64,000 nucleotides of DNA from Limanda limanda (Eukaryota; Chordata; Actinopteri; Pleuronectiformes; Pleuronectidae): positions 29,349,900 through 29,413,899 of the forward strand of contig NC_083638.1 in the NCBI RefSeq assembly GCF_963576545.1, read 5' to 3'. The notes below the pieces were generated by a model. That model was not told the origin of the DNA. It made no database searches and saw only the letters and a program-made list of their open reading frames with translations. The position numbers were made by a program, and so were the translations under genes. Below are positions 12,346 to 25,299 of this stretch, piece after piece; position 1 is the stretch's first letter; each line of letters begins with the position of its first letter.

Positions 12346-13489
12346 GTTTGTAGAGAATTGCTTAAATTTTAACTAGTTGTCTCTTGAACTCAATCTATCT
12401 CAAATCTAATCATCCGTCCCCCCATATTAATGATTCGATTACTGATTCAGATCTATTGAAGAGCAGACAAAGCTGGATGGAAATATCGGTGAGGATTTCC
12501 AGTGTTAATGTGTCAGTCCGCTGTCCACTTGAATTGTTACATCCTCCAAAAAATATATTATTATGAATAATTCATTGTGCTTGGCAGCGGCAATTTGTGC
12601 CAAGATCAATTTCAATTCCTGGGAAATAAATTTGATTTTTAGTACTGCAGCTTACCTTTTTAATGGAATTTTGACTGTTTTACAATGGTACCTCTGCTCC
12701 CTTTAATGCCAGCCGCGTGCCTTTGGAGTTACGGTCTGTCATTTATGTATTTTAACAGCAGCACCGTCGCCCATGTTGCCGTGTCATAATCAGCATATTT
12801 TAACGTTATTACCAATCCAGTTTTTGATTTACAGTGACCTTCTATCTTATGACTTAAATGTCATTATTGTGAATGTAAAGCAGTTAGTCAGATGGCTAGT
12901 GTCTTGTGCCTGCAGCTCTTAATACCAAATCCACATAATCATCTGGCTCCCCAAGCTTCCTCAGTCTCTTCTGTCCTCTTTCATTTCCTCCTGCTACTGT
13001 CCGGCCCATTATTTCTCTGTTTTACAGATTAAGTCCTCCTATCACTTTTAAGCTCTTAGTATTTATTTAAGAACATCTCTTGTGCTCAGTGGCTCAGTCG
13101 GTGAAGCTGGTCATTTTAATGATTACAGTATTTGCACTCCATTATATGTTCTACTTCCTCAGCTTAGCATAGAGCACAAAAAATAGCAGGTTGGTGGAGT
13201 CAGACACGGCTTATAGCTAATGGAAGTAATTGTAAAATGGATCTTGGGTAAGAACCAATCTGGGCAGGGTTTATTCCTTTGTTTGCAGACTGAGTGCCCA
13301 TATAATACCCAACTGATTTAAGAAAGTGGAAGATTAATTTCAATCTATCATGGCCTGTCATGGTTTTTGGATTAATGAGTGTTTCTACCTATGGTGGGGA
13401 ATGAAATTGAGAGGTGACTTGGGGCAGCACTATGAATCTATAAGTCTAGAGAAAATGTTCTTTATAGAAGAAATTGATTTCCCACCAAG

Positions 13490-13548
<59 letters not shown>

Positions 13549-16097
13549 TGTGTCTGTGTCTGTGTCTGTGTGTCTGTGTGTCTGGGGGGTGGGGGTTGTT
13601 GGTAAAACACTGTTATCCATACTAAGTCTAATGGTGCCGTTATAAAAGTAGTAATATAAATAATAATAATAAGAGTAATATAAATAATTTGTGCTTCCCT
13701 CTAACAGCCAATCATTTCACTACAACTTTGGATTGTCTGTTGTTTCTTCAAAATTAGTTTTGTCGTTTCATCAAGTGATTGATGAAAAGTTGCCAGAAAA
13801 ACTTACTTTCCATCCAAGTTTTGCCAGATTACAAAAAAAATACTGCTGTCAGTCATCATATACGTCCTGTAATAAATTATAATGTTATATTTGTGTTAGA
13901 ACAACATTAAAAATTGACCCTGGTTATGGTGAAGAGTGTTTGATGAAACTGTTGAAATAATCGGCTTTGTCTAAATGTTTGTCTGCGTTGCACACAGGAA
14001 TTTCTCTTCTGAATTTGAATTTACTTTGAAACTCCAGCAGTCTTAATGAACTGTTGCTTTTTACAGTCATTGGTTGTTTTATATTATAACACATTGCTCA
14101 GAAGTTGCTTTGCAAACACCATGAGTTTGTCCTTTTTCCTGAGGATCCAGAACTTAAATTGGTCCAAACAGGTCAGGAGAAAATGTCTCTAAACCCCAGT
14201 TAGACCTGATATTAACATCAGCCCTGAATGATCCTGTAAGTTCAGGTGGAAACTCAACTGAGACACATTGAGAGTTCATGAAATCCGATTCAGAGGCAGT
14301 CGGAGAAGCTTGTGACCACATTCTTTTACCAGTGTGAAAGCGAAATGCATTCTCTGCCACATTGAAGGACTGTAACCAACTACGGTTTCACAATGAACCA
14401 AGACAAATTTAACACTTCTCAGTGTTTCACATAAATTTTTTGTTGTTGCCACTACCAAAGTATTAACACTGACCGCCAGATGTTGATTTTTTTGTCTTTG
14501 GGTAAAATCTTGTTTCATTGTAAAGGCACAGTAGTTCATTTAGCCCCTTCTTGCTCCGCTTGCTCTCTCTCTCTGTCTGACAGCCACACACACACCCACA
14601 CACACTCCATCTCAGGATGGAGGTTAATAGCAGGTCTGAACAGGGCGTAAAGTTCAAAATAAGCACTTAAATCTCTCTGGGCCTGAAAAGAAGACTAAAC
14701 TTGCATTAACTGAGTGGACTTTCTTGTCTTGAGTTAAATCCTTATCAAAGACCATGAGTCAGACTTCACTTATAATAATGAGTTTGGTCGTATATATATG
14801 TGCCTTTAGAACTCACTCAGAAGTATTTATGCAAGTAAAACTACATTAGAGACTGGATGTTAATATATCACTAACCTCCTTCCTCCCTGCTTCATACTCC
14901 TCAGTGAGGGAGCTCTGCCTCGTTCAATTCACGTTGCCTCCGTAGCTGCTGCCTAATTGAAGTGTGCATTTCTGTAATATGGCGAGAGTAGCCTATTTAT
15001 TTGTATGTGGGTAGAGACTACAGGGCAGCTTCCTCAAGTCCAGCCTTTCTGCCAGTGCTTGCTGCAAAGGGATCAATTAATGTCTGCATGTGTCCGCTTG
15101 TCTTGTTATCGCAACTGTGTGTGTGTGCGTGTGTTTTGTATGTAGGAGGGTTAGTGCACATATGTTTGGATCAAACATGTGTGTGTCTGTGTGTGTGCAT
15201 GCACACAGGAGAGCTCCTTTTTGCTCTTCTTCCTTCTTGTTACTTCTCTCTCTTTTTACTTCAGTTTGGATCATATACACACAGTCACTTCCACTTGCTT
15301 TTTCCTCTTTATTTCCCTCAATGTGAAATATGTTTTGAGTGTTTTTTTGCAACAGTGTGGGTGCACTATAGTGTTCAGTATTTCTAACTTGTATTCCAAG
15401 AAAATCTAATAATAGCACACACAATGCCTGATTAGTTTTCTGTACCCCATCCACCTCCTTTCTTATCTTTTTTGATTATTCCCCTTACATATTCCCTTTA
15501 TTCTCCTCCCTCCCTGTTGTTTTATGCTCTCTCTTCCATCTTTTACTGCTATCTCTCTCGTCGAGCACACAGGCTGTATTTTTAATCACATTCCCATTTT
15601 TTCTCTTCTTGAATCTTTCTCCTTCCTGTTGTTCGCATACCATCACATTTTCCCACAGTCGATGATATATGCCGGCTTCATACACCTTTTCTTCACTTAT
15701 TCTTTCAGCGTCACTTTTTTTCCCCAAGGGAGACTTATTCTCTCTCTGTGGCTCGTGCTATCAATGTGAGTGATTGTGCAATCCTGTGGTGTGTTAAAGA
15801 CATGACGAGACTGTCAAACAGATCAATAGACTGTGTCTGAGCATGTCTTCCAAACACCCTCCTTTCCACAGACCATATGCACAAAGACGCATTTAACAGA
15901 AATCCCAGCAGTCACACATGTAGGTTAACTAATGTATTCAGTCATTACATGAAGTGCAGATACTCACATTCAACACATTGTGTGGGTCACCGTGACGGGT
16001 CAATGATTGGTGTTCTTTATTGTGACTGATTTCCTGTCTGAAGCAGAGGAAGTCAGTTCATCTGATTAAAGACTGAGAATTAAAGAATGCCTCTCTC
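12346..16097. other. non-coding stretch, no gene seen
   Basis: AT-rich DNA with a GT/TGTGTC satellite at 13491-13583 and scattered short GT runs (15110-15200). No protein-like frame with splice sites was recognised. Confidence 0.5.
13491..13583 (+). repeat. (GT)n and (TGTGTC)n microsatellite
   Basis: About 28 GT units are followed by several TGTGTC hexamers, then a G-rich stretch. Confidence 0.95.
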
Positions 16098-16131
<34 letters not shown>

Positions 16132-16134
16132 CAC

Positions 16135-16200
<66 letters not shown>
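16098..16200 (+). repeat. (CA)n microsatellite
   Basis: About 100 bp of CA repeats with two single-base interruptions (AAAC and a G). Confidence 0.95.
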
Positions 16201-16204
<4 letters not shown>

Positions 16205-16734
16205 GCGGAGTGAACCTCATGTACCATGTTGTGTTTCAGAATTTCTGTCAGCAATGCAGCACAGATAGTGGGGCAGCCAAACAGTCAAATTTATACCTCT
16301 GTAATGACAAAACAAATGACAAACAAATGTCAACCAGGGGCTGGGTAGGGGCCGTCTTTGCAAAATGTTGTAAAGATATATTGCCTTATTTTCTTATGGC
16401 CCAACTATCCTATATGAAGAGGTATGATAATACAGAAGTTGTGTTGTGGCACCAGGACTCCGCGGCAGGAGATCAGTCGCATGGACCCCTTGGCATATTT
16501 GGTGTTGAGTGCAGAATCTAAGTGTGTAAGTTGATTAAACTTGGTTGACTATCTACGGTTAATACAAAACTTAAAATGTGTCTCTGCTGATACTTTTCAG
16601 TAGAACTTGATTATCAATAAATCTTGAGATTTATTCTGGTTCCCATGATTCTTTGAGACAAACAACCATTCACTTTCCCATTCACCCCTAGGGTCAATAT
16701 AAAGGAACCTGGTTGTGACACTCGTCAGTCAACT

Positions 16735-16880
16735 TTTATTCTATTTCTTATATATTGTTGTTTTTTATATTGTTGTTTTATGTTCAAAAGAAGTGCACCA
16801 ATGACACCAAGGCAATTTCCTGTATGTGCAAACATACCTGGCAAATAAAAGAATTCTGATTCTGATTCTGATTCTGACAT
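16735..16880 (+). mobile_element. LINE 3' tail (L2/CR1-type, TTCTGA-tailed)
   Basis: Ends with CTGGCAAATAAAAGAATTCT followed by three to four GATTCT units. The polyadenylation-like AATAAA plus short 3' tandem repeat is the standard end of fish L2/CR1-type retrotransposons. Only the 3' untranslated tail is present. Confidence 0.6.
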
Positions 16881-17275
16881 ACTGCACAACATCAGGAGAC
16901 TGTGTCCCCTTCCCACTCAGAAGACAGCGCAGGTTCTGGTCCAGGCTCTGGTCCTCTCATGCCTATACTATCATAACACCCTCCTGGCTGGTCTACCTGT
17001 ACTTTCTGTCTGCTTTACCTCTACCAGACTAAAGACAAATCTCTTCCGACTCTACCTTGGATAAAAAAGCAAAGAAAATTAAAAAAATAAATCTAGCACT
17101 TTAGAAGCCCTAATATGGCTCTTAAGTATAGTACTTTGTAGTTTGGCTTTCTTAAAGAAAATGTTCTTGCTTGATTCTTGTTGTTCTGGGTTTTTACCCT
17201 CATGGTTGAATTAACGTATTGTAAGTCGCTTTGGATAAAAGCGTCAGCTAAATTAAATGTAATGTAATGTAGTGT
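16881..17275 (+). mobile_element. truncated L2-type LINE fragment with 3' end
   Basis: Near 16925-17035 one + frame reads VQALVLSCLYYHNTLLAGLP, the familiar reverse-transcriptase C-terminal motif of fish L2 LINEs. A deletion removes the following part, and LKTNLFRLYLG precedes a stop. The 3' end has the diagnostic GTAAGTCGCTTTGGATAAAA with a TAATGTAATGT tail. The copy is decayed and inactive. It directly abuts the preceding LINE tail. Confidence 0.65.
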
Positions 17276-17297
17276 AAAGTCTCCAATTATTCTAACC

Positions 17298-17361
17298 CCA
17301 TGACTGTGGGAGGAGGCAGGAGTACCCAGAGACCACCCACACAGACACAGGGAGAACATGC
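17298..17361 (-). repeat. fragment of the teleost interspersed repeat, reverse orientation
   Basis: Read on the - strand it gives GCATGTTCTCCCTGTGTCTG and then ACTCCTGCCTCCTCCCACAG, the core of the family also seen at 4120-4400. Confidence 0.65.
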
Positions 17362-17365
17362 TCAC

Positions 17366-19138
17366 TCTAATGCCCCATTGTTTTTTGTTCTAATTAGATT
17401 TAATGAATTTATTAACTGCTGAGTAATGTATTTAAACATTTAGCTAGACAATAAATATCTTGGACCTAAGCCAACCCTACAATTTAAATTGCTGTTTTGT
17501 AGTGAGCATGCGAGTCATTTAATTCACATTTATATCTAACACACACACACACACACACACTGTGGAATTTTTACAGTAATTTAATATGTAGGGAGATCAG
17601 GGTGAGTAGAAGGAGACTTTGTGCTCTTGTCTTAGTGTCTTTGATGTGCTGTTTAGCAAAGTCGATGTTAGTGTTGAGGGTAACACTTGGACATGTGTCA
17701 CAGGCAGGTTTTTGGCACCAATGAAACTGAAAGTAGTAACTTTTTTTTTCATTTTAAAAATGTGGCCGAGGTGTAATAGCCCTCCAGAGTAGAAGTGATT
17801 GTGAAGCTCCTTCACTCACTGAAATCTTTTCTGCAGCTAATCTGTGTCTGTGCTTCAGTACCAGTCCTCTGTGGCTCTTTGTCTAAAGTCACTGGTCTGT
17901 TTCATGGGTAAAGGACCAAAAGGGAAAAATTATTTTGGGGCTATTTTCTCCTTCATGAACCGTGCCACACTTAAAAAAAAGCAAACAGTAAAGTATAAGA
18001 GACAACAAGCTAAACATTTTTATATACTGAGTTCTGGTGTTACATACCTCACAATTTACATCTGAGTCCCAGTGGATGCTGCAGTGAGTCCTTTGTTAAG
18101 CAAAGCAGAGAACAGGGCTGTAGGGGTCTTGTTTCCCTTTCATGTAGGAGACTTGAGTTTGAGACCTTCACCTTTTAATGAACAAAGATACACAGATGTA
18201 ACAGTGAATATTTAAAAGAAACACTGCCACGTGTTTCTAAGAGATACAACATTCAAAGAATCAACGTGCTGTTTACAATGTTTACTGTTGAGTGAGCATG
18301 GCAGCACACAGGTGTAGTGTTTTTGACTTACATCCAATCACAATTCAAGGTCAGTTTTCTTATATTCATTTGTATATAACAAGGCATGTGGTATGTTGTT
18401 GTGGTGACATGCTCTCAAACATGTATACTCACGTGTACAGCTCCCTTTGTGAGAGTTTGTTATATTGCAGTCTTGGCTGAAGCACTGCAGGCTGGTCTGC
18501 AGCTGGATGCCATAGCTTTAGGGTGTCATGAAACTCTCTCAGACACCACATTTTGAGGTTATAACAAGGCTGGTTTCTTTAGGAGATACTGGGATTTCAT
18601 GACAGGAAATATCGCTAGTAGCTGATCAGGTTATTCACTTTTCTAAAAGTTTACTACAGCTGGAGGCTCCAGTTCAGGCCTTTTATGGGTCCCCTGTACA
18701 CCCGGGGTACATGTGCTCCCACGTTTTAAACCACAGAAGGAAATATTAGGAAAAAATAACCTGCAGCGAATTTCCGGAGCCAGAGTCAGTTTAGAAAGTT
18801 AACGTCTCTCAATATATGCCAGTTGAGCATGAACTGAACCTCAGAGTGAATCTTGAATATATCGTTTTTCTCCCTTTAGCTCAAACGTTCCCACTGATGA
18901 AATGCTTTTTGGACATATTTGAAAACAGGTTTCGTTTCCCCAATGATGTGACTAAGGTAGTGGAAGAGAAAAGTAGATTGGCCTTCTCCACCTGCTGAGG
19001 TGTGTATTACACTAAACAGAAAGACAGGCAGCATCAGGATGTAAGAATAGTGCTCTGAGGGTTCCCGAGCAGGAATCCACAGAAGAGCACTTTTGCGTTT
19101 TGAGAACTATTTTGAGATTTCAGCTGTAAAACCTGCAC
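17366..19138. other. non-coding stretch, no gene seen
   Basis: A short (CA)10 lies at 17541-17560. The rest is unremarkable AT-rich DNA without a credible exon. Confidence 0.5.
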
Positions 19139-19240
19139 TTAAAGGTCCACTGTGGAGGATTGTGGGGGATCTATTGGGATCTAACAGGCTCATATTCAGG
19201 AATAATCATTGCACCAAATGCAGACAACAGGAAATCTTTC
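19139..19240 (+). mobile_element. end of a teleost MITE ('TTAAAGGTCCA...GTAGGATT' family)
   Basis: Starts TTAAAGGTCCACTGTGGAGG, then ATTGTGGGGGATCTATTGGG. This closely resembles the left end of a very common fish non-autonomous DNA transposon. No right end was recognised. Confidence 0.4.
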
Positions 19241-19434
19241 ATATTTTGAAGTAGTCCTCTTGGAGGGTTGACTGGATCCACCTAAAACTTGGTAAGGAAG
19301 TGCCTGAAGACCTTGATGATGCTGTAATTGGGAGATTGGTTTTTGTTGACCAGCGTTGCCTTGGCGGAGCAGCAAATTGCTGTTCCTTGTTTGGAATGGG
19401 AAGAAGTTGTAAATCTGGTCCAAACCCATGCAGA

Positions 19435-19595
19435 CTGGGGCCAGGTTAATTAGATACTCTAAATTGTCTGAAGTGAAATGTGAGTGTGAATTGTTGTTTG
19501 TCTTTGTATGTCGGCCCTGGGAAACACTGGCTCCCCCTGTGTCCCTCGAAGAATAAGATTTATAGATGATGGATGGATGGATACTCAGATGGATT
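19435..19595 (+). repeat. 3' part of the teleost interspersed repeat with GATG tail
   Basis: GGTTAATTAGATACTCTAAA, TGTGAGTGTGAATTGTTGTT and a terminal GATGGATGGATGGATA tract match the downstream half of the family at 4120-4400. Confidence 0.6.
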
Positions 19596-19725
19596 GAAGG
19601 TGTTGTAAATCAAATATACATTGTCCAATCTTTCCTAAACTTCATATGTTTAAGAGTCTCAGCCTGAAGATAATCCTAAGTGGCAGTCAACATTTGATTT
19701 ACATACAACTTTTGTTGGTTTGGAC

Positions 19726-19870
19726 CAGTGCCGGTAACGCGCTACTTAGTAACGAGTTACTCTAATCTGACTACTTTTTTCAGTAACAAGTAATCTAACG
19801 CGTTACTATTTCAAAACCAGTAATCAGATTAAAGTTACTTGTCCAAGTCACTGTGCGTTACTATTTTGTC
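19726..19870 (+). mobile_element. hAT-type transposon left end (CAGTGCCGGTAACGCG)
   Basis: Starts CAGTGCCGGTAACGCGCTAC, then several TAGTAACGAGTTAC-like subterminal repeats, as in the familiar fish hAT family with alternating GTAACGCGTTAC motifs. I could not find a matching right terminus, so it is probably truncated or its right part was replaced. Confidence 0.6.
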
Positions 19871-19914
19871 ATTAATAGTAAAATATGTTTGATTTCGTGC
19901 CACGGATGGGGGAG

Positions 19915-20185
19915 CAGCCACTCTCCGCTCCACGCAGCCGGAGGCTCGGTGTGCGGCCCGCCGCGACGTATTTTTGGGGGGGAGGTCCTCGTCCGCGGCG
20001 CCTCACGGCGTCTCTGGTGCGGGGGCTTCCTTTCTCTCGGACCGAGGGATGGTGTCTGTCACAGGTGCGGAAGGCGTGCCGTCGGAGGGGACCGGTCAGC
20101 GGCGGCGACTCCGGCCGCGTGCCGGGCCCTTGTCGCGGATCACCTCAGCTACGTCGCCCGCTCCGTTCCCCCCCCCACCGGAAAA
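19915..20185 (+). rRNA. fragment resembling a 28S rRNA expansion segment (pseudogene)
   Basis: A sharply GC-rich block inside AT-rich DNA. The part CGCGTGCCGGGCCCTTGTCG followed by CGGATCACCTCAGCTACG, preceded by GGCGGCGACTC, lines up with the vertebrate 28S rRNA stretch GCGACTCTGG...GAGCCGGGCCCTT...GGATCGCCCCAGCTGCG. That stretch lies in the variable part upstream of the 'CCGACTTAGAACTGGTGCGG' core, which is absent here. It is therefore a partial, non-functional rDNA-derived segment. The comparison is from memory. Confidence 0.5.
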
Positions 20186-20459
20186 ATGAAACCGTGTGAT
20201 GCTGTCTTAGAGCCACACCTGAGGGTGGTTGGAGGATTCGACAAAATGTCAAACTCTCACACGGGAGACTGCCATTTGTTTACTGTTCCTTACAAACACA
20301 GATCGCAGCTGCTGCCTAATCAAACCTCAACCATAGTTTTGTAAGATCAGAAAATCATTTTAGTTACTGTCCAAGTCCACCGTTCCTCTCCCCTCTGCTG
20401 ATTTTGTGTCTCTGTTCATCAGTTCCTTCTGCAGATGGAAAACAATCATAATACCTATT

Positions 20460-21210
20460 GTTACGCCCCCTGGTGGCTCGTAGCTGGACATAACATAAAT
20501 GCAACAGGTCTGAATAAGTGAGGGTGCAATCACACAAAACACAAGACCAGATATAAGATAAAGACAGTATTTATTTAGACAAAGCAACACAGGGAACAAC
20601 AAGGACTAACAGTGGCACCAAAGAAAGAGAACACAAAGAAATCCCCCCCCCCTTTACAGGTGCTTAGCACCCAAAAGTACAGCGGGTGGTGCTCACTCTA
20701 ACCTGAGGTATTAACAAACAGTAAACCTACGTGAGTGTGATATGTAAACCCCGGAGTATCTTACCTATCCTTGTAGTCCCTGTGCGCACAACAAACAAAG
20801 TAAACAAAGACAAAAGACAAAACAAAAGTAGGCTGCTACAACTTAAACTACTGGTAAAAACTCACTCAAGACACCAGCAAACATCAGGACCAAACAAAAC
20901 AATCAGCGCTCTGACACAGCTCACCACAAAAGCCTCCTCTCGCCAACAAAACAACCACAGGACTATTTAAAGGGGAAGGGTTGACGAGAGATCTGTCACA
21001 GGTGGGGTGATTGGAAGATTGGATGCAGGTGAGATGAGCGGCCATGATACTTCTTCTTCTGGCCACTTCACTGGCACGTCCTGCCCAAGAGCTCCCCCTT
21101 CCAGTCACTGGAGGCATCACCAGTCTATAAGGACTTGGGAACAAAACAACAACACAAGACAGAACACAACACATGTATACATACAGGACATACAGAACAC
21201 TGTCCGTAAC
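20460..21210 (+). mobile_element. 751-bp element with 7-bp target site duplication
   Basis: ACCTATT at 20453-20459 is repeated exactly at 21211-21217. The enclosed segment begins GTTACGCCCCC and ends TGTCCGTAAC, so the outermost bases GTTACG / CGTAAC are inverted. No transposase frame is present, so it is non-autonomous. The internal part has A/C-rich low-complexity DNA and a C-run (20642-20651). Family unknown. Confidence 0.55.
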
Positions 21211-22470
21211 ACCTATTCTTGGCCAAATGCGAGTCCCCACAAAGGCATATAAGATTATCAAAAACCCCACACAAGTTCTCTATGTGTGCTTTAAGCTAAT
21301 GCCATCAGGAATGCAGTTTAGACTGCCAGCATATGAAACAAATTGTAGAAGGCTTATAGTTTTATTCCAGAAACCAATTGGTCTATGAACAGGCAGAGTA
21401 CAAGAAACAGTCAGTCTGCTTGTGTGTATGACAAATTAAATTGTACTGGTGCTCAGGAAACCCCAGCCATTTCCCATCCTAAGTATTTAATCTTAAAAAG
21501 ATATATTTGTTGGGGGAACTCTTTTAATATTTTTTAACATGAAAGAGGAAAAAATGGGGAAAGATATCAAAGTCCCTGTAAAGCTACGAACCAAAAGTGT
21601 GTGCACCCACACAGTCAGGCATATAACATCACACACAATGATGCACTATGTTCAAATAGATTTAAGGAACCCTTGCCATCCAGAGTTGCATAGTCAGGGT
21701 AATCTAATTGAAGTGCTCTAATTGACACAGTAAATGCCTCAAGGTGTCATACAAGAGGCAAACCCACTTTCAGCACATTAACATTTCATTGTGTATGTAT
21801 TTTTGGGAGCCAGCGGGGTGTGTCAGTGTGTGTACGTATCGTGCATGCGTGTGCGTGCATGCACACAAGTACGATAACAAGAGCCCATGCCGTGAGCACT
21901 AATCTGCTAACACAGTGGATTGAGTTGGCTCTGCAGGATTAGCAGTGGTGTGTAACACAACACACTCTTAATTACTGCTATACAGTCATGTTCAATGTAG
22001 AGGAAGAGACAGAGAGCGAGGGAGAGGGGGTACAGTTTTAATTGCTATAACACATGCGTGCACAGGCAAAGGAAAATTGAAAAGATGAAAGAGGCATCCA
22101 GGACGTCTGTGTTTGGACATTAACTCGGTGCAGGAGTTGAATATCACCAATGAAGCCGCCTGTATTTGCACACGGAAGCCCCCGGGCTGGAACTCACCTG
22201 GCACTCACACCCACACACAAGTAAGCCATGCGTGCAGACACTCACAAACATATGTCACCAAACTATCTGCCAGCCAGTTGTTCTCCACAGCAGCCACAAT
22301 GAGATGAGACTGTTCTATCATTGTCACCACCATTTTCCCATCAGTGTCTCAGTGCGTGTGTGTGGGTTTGTGTGTCACAGGCACAGTGAGAGAGAGAGAG
22401 GCTGTCAGTTGGAGTAGATCGATATCACTGACTGAGAGATCACAGCGATGCTTAGTGCCCCTCAATGACA

Positions 22471-22471
<1 letters not shown>

Positions 22472-22550
<79 letters not shown>
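22472..22550 (+). repeat. (GT)n microsatellite, about 39 units
   Basis: Uninterrupted GT repeat of close to 80 bp. Confidence 0.95.
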
Positions 22551-22552
<2 letters not shown>

Positions 22553-25299
22553 ACTATCCAATGACAGAAAAGGGGGAAATGGGTGGAGGATGGAGGGTTT
22601 AATGAAAGAGGGAAACAGATCAGCTGGTGAATCCTATTTTCTGCTCCAGCTTCCCTCATCTCTCTCTCTCTCTCTCTCTTTGTGTCACTCTTCTCCTTGT
22701 TCTCGGCCTTTGGTTAGTGTCTGATCCAGCTCATGATGATGCTGTTACAAGACCGGAGAACAGAATACGAGAGAGACTGAATTGTGACACAGATTTTTCA
22801 ACTTAATTCAATTATTCATCCTGTCTTTTTCTTTGGTCTTTATTCTTCTTTACTCATCCTCTTCTTCTTTCACTCCCTTTGTCCTCATCATTTCTAATTC
22901 TGTGTTGTTTTCACTGTTTCATTCTCAGCCGTCTTTTCACTTTTAGTGTTGAATGAATGAAGCAAAATGTATCAGTTTGCTGTTATTCTTCATGAACAGA
23001 TTTAAGTTGGTTTGATGTTATCATTAACATTTAAAATGAGGGAAACCAATTCTTGACTGGAATAAGTAACTTGACTGATTTTGTTTTTTAACAAGACTAA
23101 ATTCTCAATCGTCAGATAATTGCCAGTGTTACATTCAGTGCCACATCCACAGCCAATACAAAAACAATACAATTTGACTGACCGCCATTACTGGTATCTA
23201 TGCAATATCAGTTATTACAGTAATAATCATAGTACCGTAATTATTAAAGCAGAAATAGGGTGCTGTATTTTATTCACAGAAAAGGGAAAAAGAGCACATT
23301 TTAAAGGTACGTAAACAGTGTTTACACCCCAAAAAGCCCTGAGTAAGATCGATAACACATCAAATCCTACTGCCCTGTGTGAACTTCTATGTAAACTTCA
23401 AATTGTACTCTTGATTGAAGTCTTCATGGAAAGTATTCTGTGTAAAAATGAATTAAAACCTGATACCAGCCATACTCAATACTCTTCCACTTAATCTTTC
23501 GTTGTACTATTTCTTCGTATGTACAAACGTTTTTTCTTATGCACAAAATAGAGTTTTACCTGCTTATACAATCATCCTGTCCAACTGCACTTTTACAATT
23601 ACATACAAACCACTTCAGTGAAAAGGCATATATAAAGTCCATACTCACTCTTTTTTAAAATTGAATTAAAATTTTTTTTTTTTTTGCTGTTGCCTTTTTC
23701 TATTTCCTTATTTCTTCATTGCGCATCACTCCGCTGGTCAACAAGTGACTCTGCTTCTCTGATGTTTTCTAATCACTCACACTTAGAACTGATCTTTATA
23801 AAAAACCTGATGAATTCATGTTTTATGTTCCTGGATAAACGGGCCGTTGCTTCTTCTGCAGTTAAAACACTATGTTACGTCGTAATCTGCAGGAGGAATT
23901 TGTGTGTGTGTTACAGAGTATCCAATGACAGAAAAGGTGTGTGTGTGTGTCAGCTCGTCTCTGTCCCTTTTCACACACAAACTGGAAATCACATGTAATT
24001 AGTTATTAATCAATGATGTCGTGTTACGTCTCCGGATAGTTCCGCTCACTTTAACCCTGATTTCCTGTCTGTGCGCCACGTTACCTCTCGTGTTTTGTAG
24101 CAAGTTTAAACCTGTGTCTCATAAACTCTAAAGTGACTCAAACAAACACAAAGTAAACATCAGTCCTGTAGGTGTCCTAATAACTTGATCAGTGCTGGTG
24201 TTTATTGTTAAAGTGTAAAGTGATGCAGGTCAGAGGGGGAGTGAGGAGGAAGCAGACTCCAACAGAGACTCTGACACAGGACGACTGGACCTTTAATGAG
24301 CGTCTGTCCTGAAGCAGCACAGTTATAATTATTCAGAGGTGGAAAACTGAATCACTGTATGACTGTATCAATGCAGGGTCGTCCACTTCTCTGCAGGAGC
24401 CCAAACATTAGCACCTGTGCTGCGGCTGCTCCTACACTGCTTGGGATTTATCCAGATAAGGACAAAACACATTATACATTACTTCATCCAAGGAGAAAAA
24501 CTCTTGCTCTTACCAATGTAGTGGCATTTGCTGCTCTGTGCAGGTATAACATATACACCATGATCATGACCATGACCATTGTCGGGAGAACAAGAGCTAC
24601 ACAGGGAGGGTGATGCTCCAGAATGAATGGTATAGGTGCACAATACCATTATGAGCTTATTTCTTTTGTGCATTCAACGCTATGCCTGGTTTCCAAAAAA
24701 GGCAACTTCTGTCACTGTATCACCGTTATGCAGTAGTCCGGTCTCATAGTCATAGGTGGGGTGATACAGAGGTAGACCTCCTGTGTGAATGAGTAGAATT
24801 AAAACTCATACATCTTTAAATAAAGATCTGATTTTATTTCATAATGATTGACTTTAGATAGCAATTTGCTGCTGTAAAAAACGTTTCAACTTGATCAGCG
24901 ACAGGTCGGTGATTTGGGGATTTTTAAGTTTACTGTGCAGCTTATTAAGTTGTAAAACATTACATATTTGGGATTCAAGGTAGAAATAGAGGAAAAGTAG
25001 CCCTTTGAGTCAGTGTGTGAGTCACTGTGTGTTGCTGGGATCTTACTGGGCATTAAAAAGTTTTGGGTGCTCTAGTCAGGGGCATCTGAGATGTTCAAAA
25101 CATAACTCAAATCACTCAAGACTTAAGGGCATTTTCCCTTTATTTGAAGTATTCAATCCTCACTAGTGTTGTGGCATGTCCAGGATCCATGTCTCCCATT
25201 TGTCACTCAAGGCTGTGAAGGACTACCTTTTTCCATTTGAAAAGTTGACTTTCAAAATATTTATAGCCCTCTTTCCCCTTTTCAGCAAGCCATTATCAT

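Noticed and set aside
20204..20344. Coding continuation of the GC-rich 20-kb block
   Set aside because: The open frame comes from the rDNA-like fragment running into AT-rich DNA; no homology recognised.
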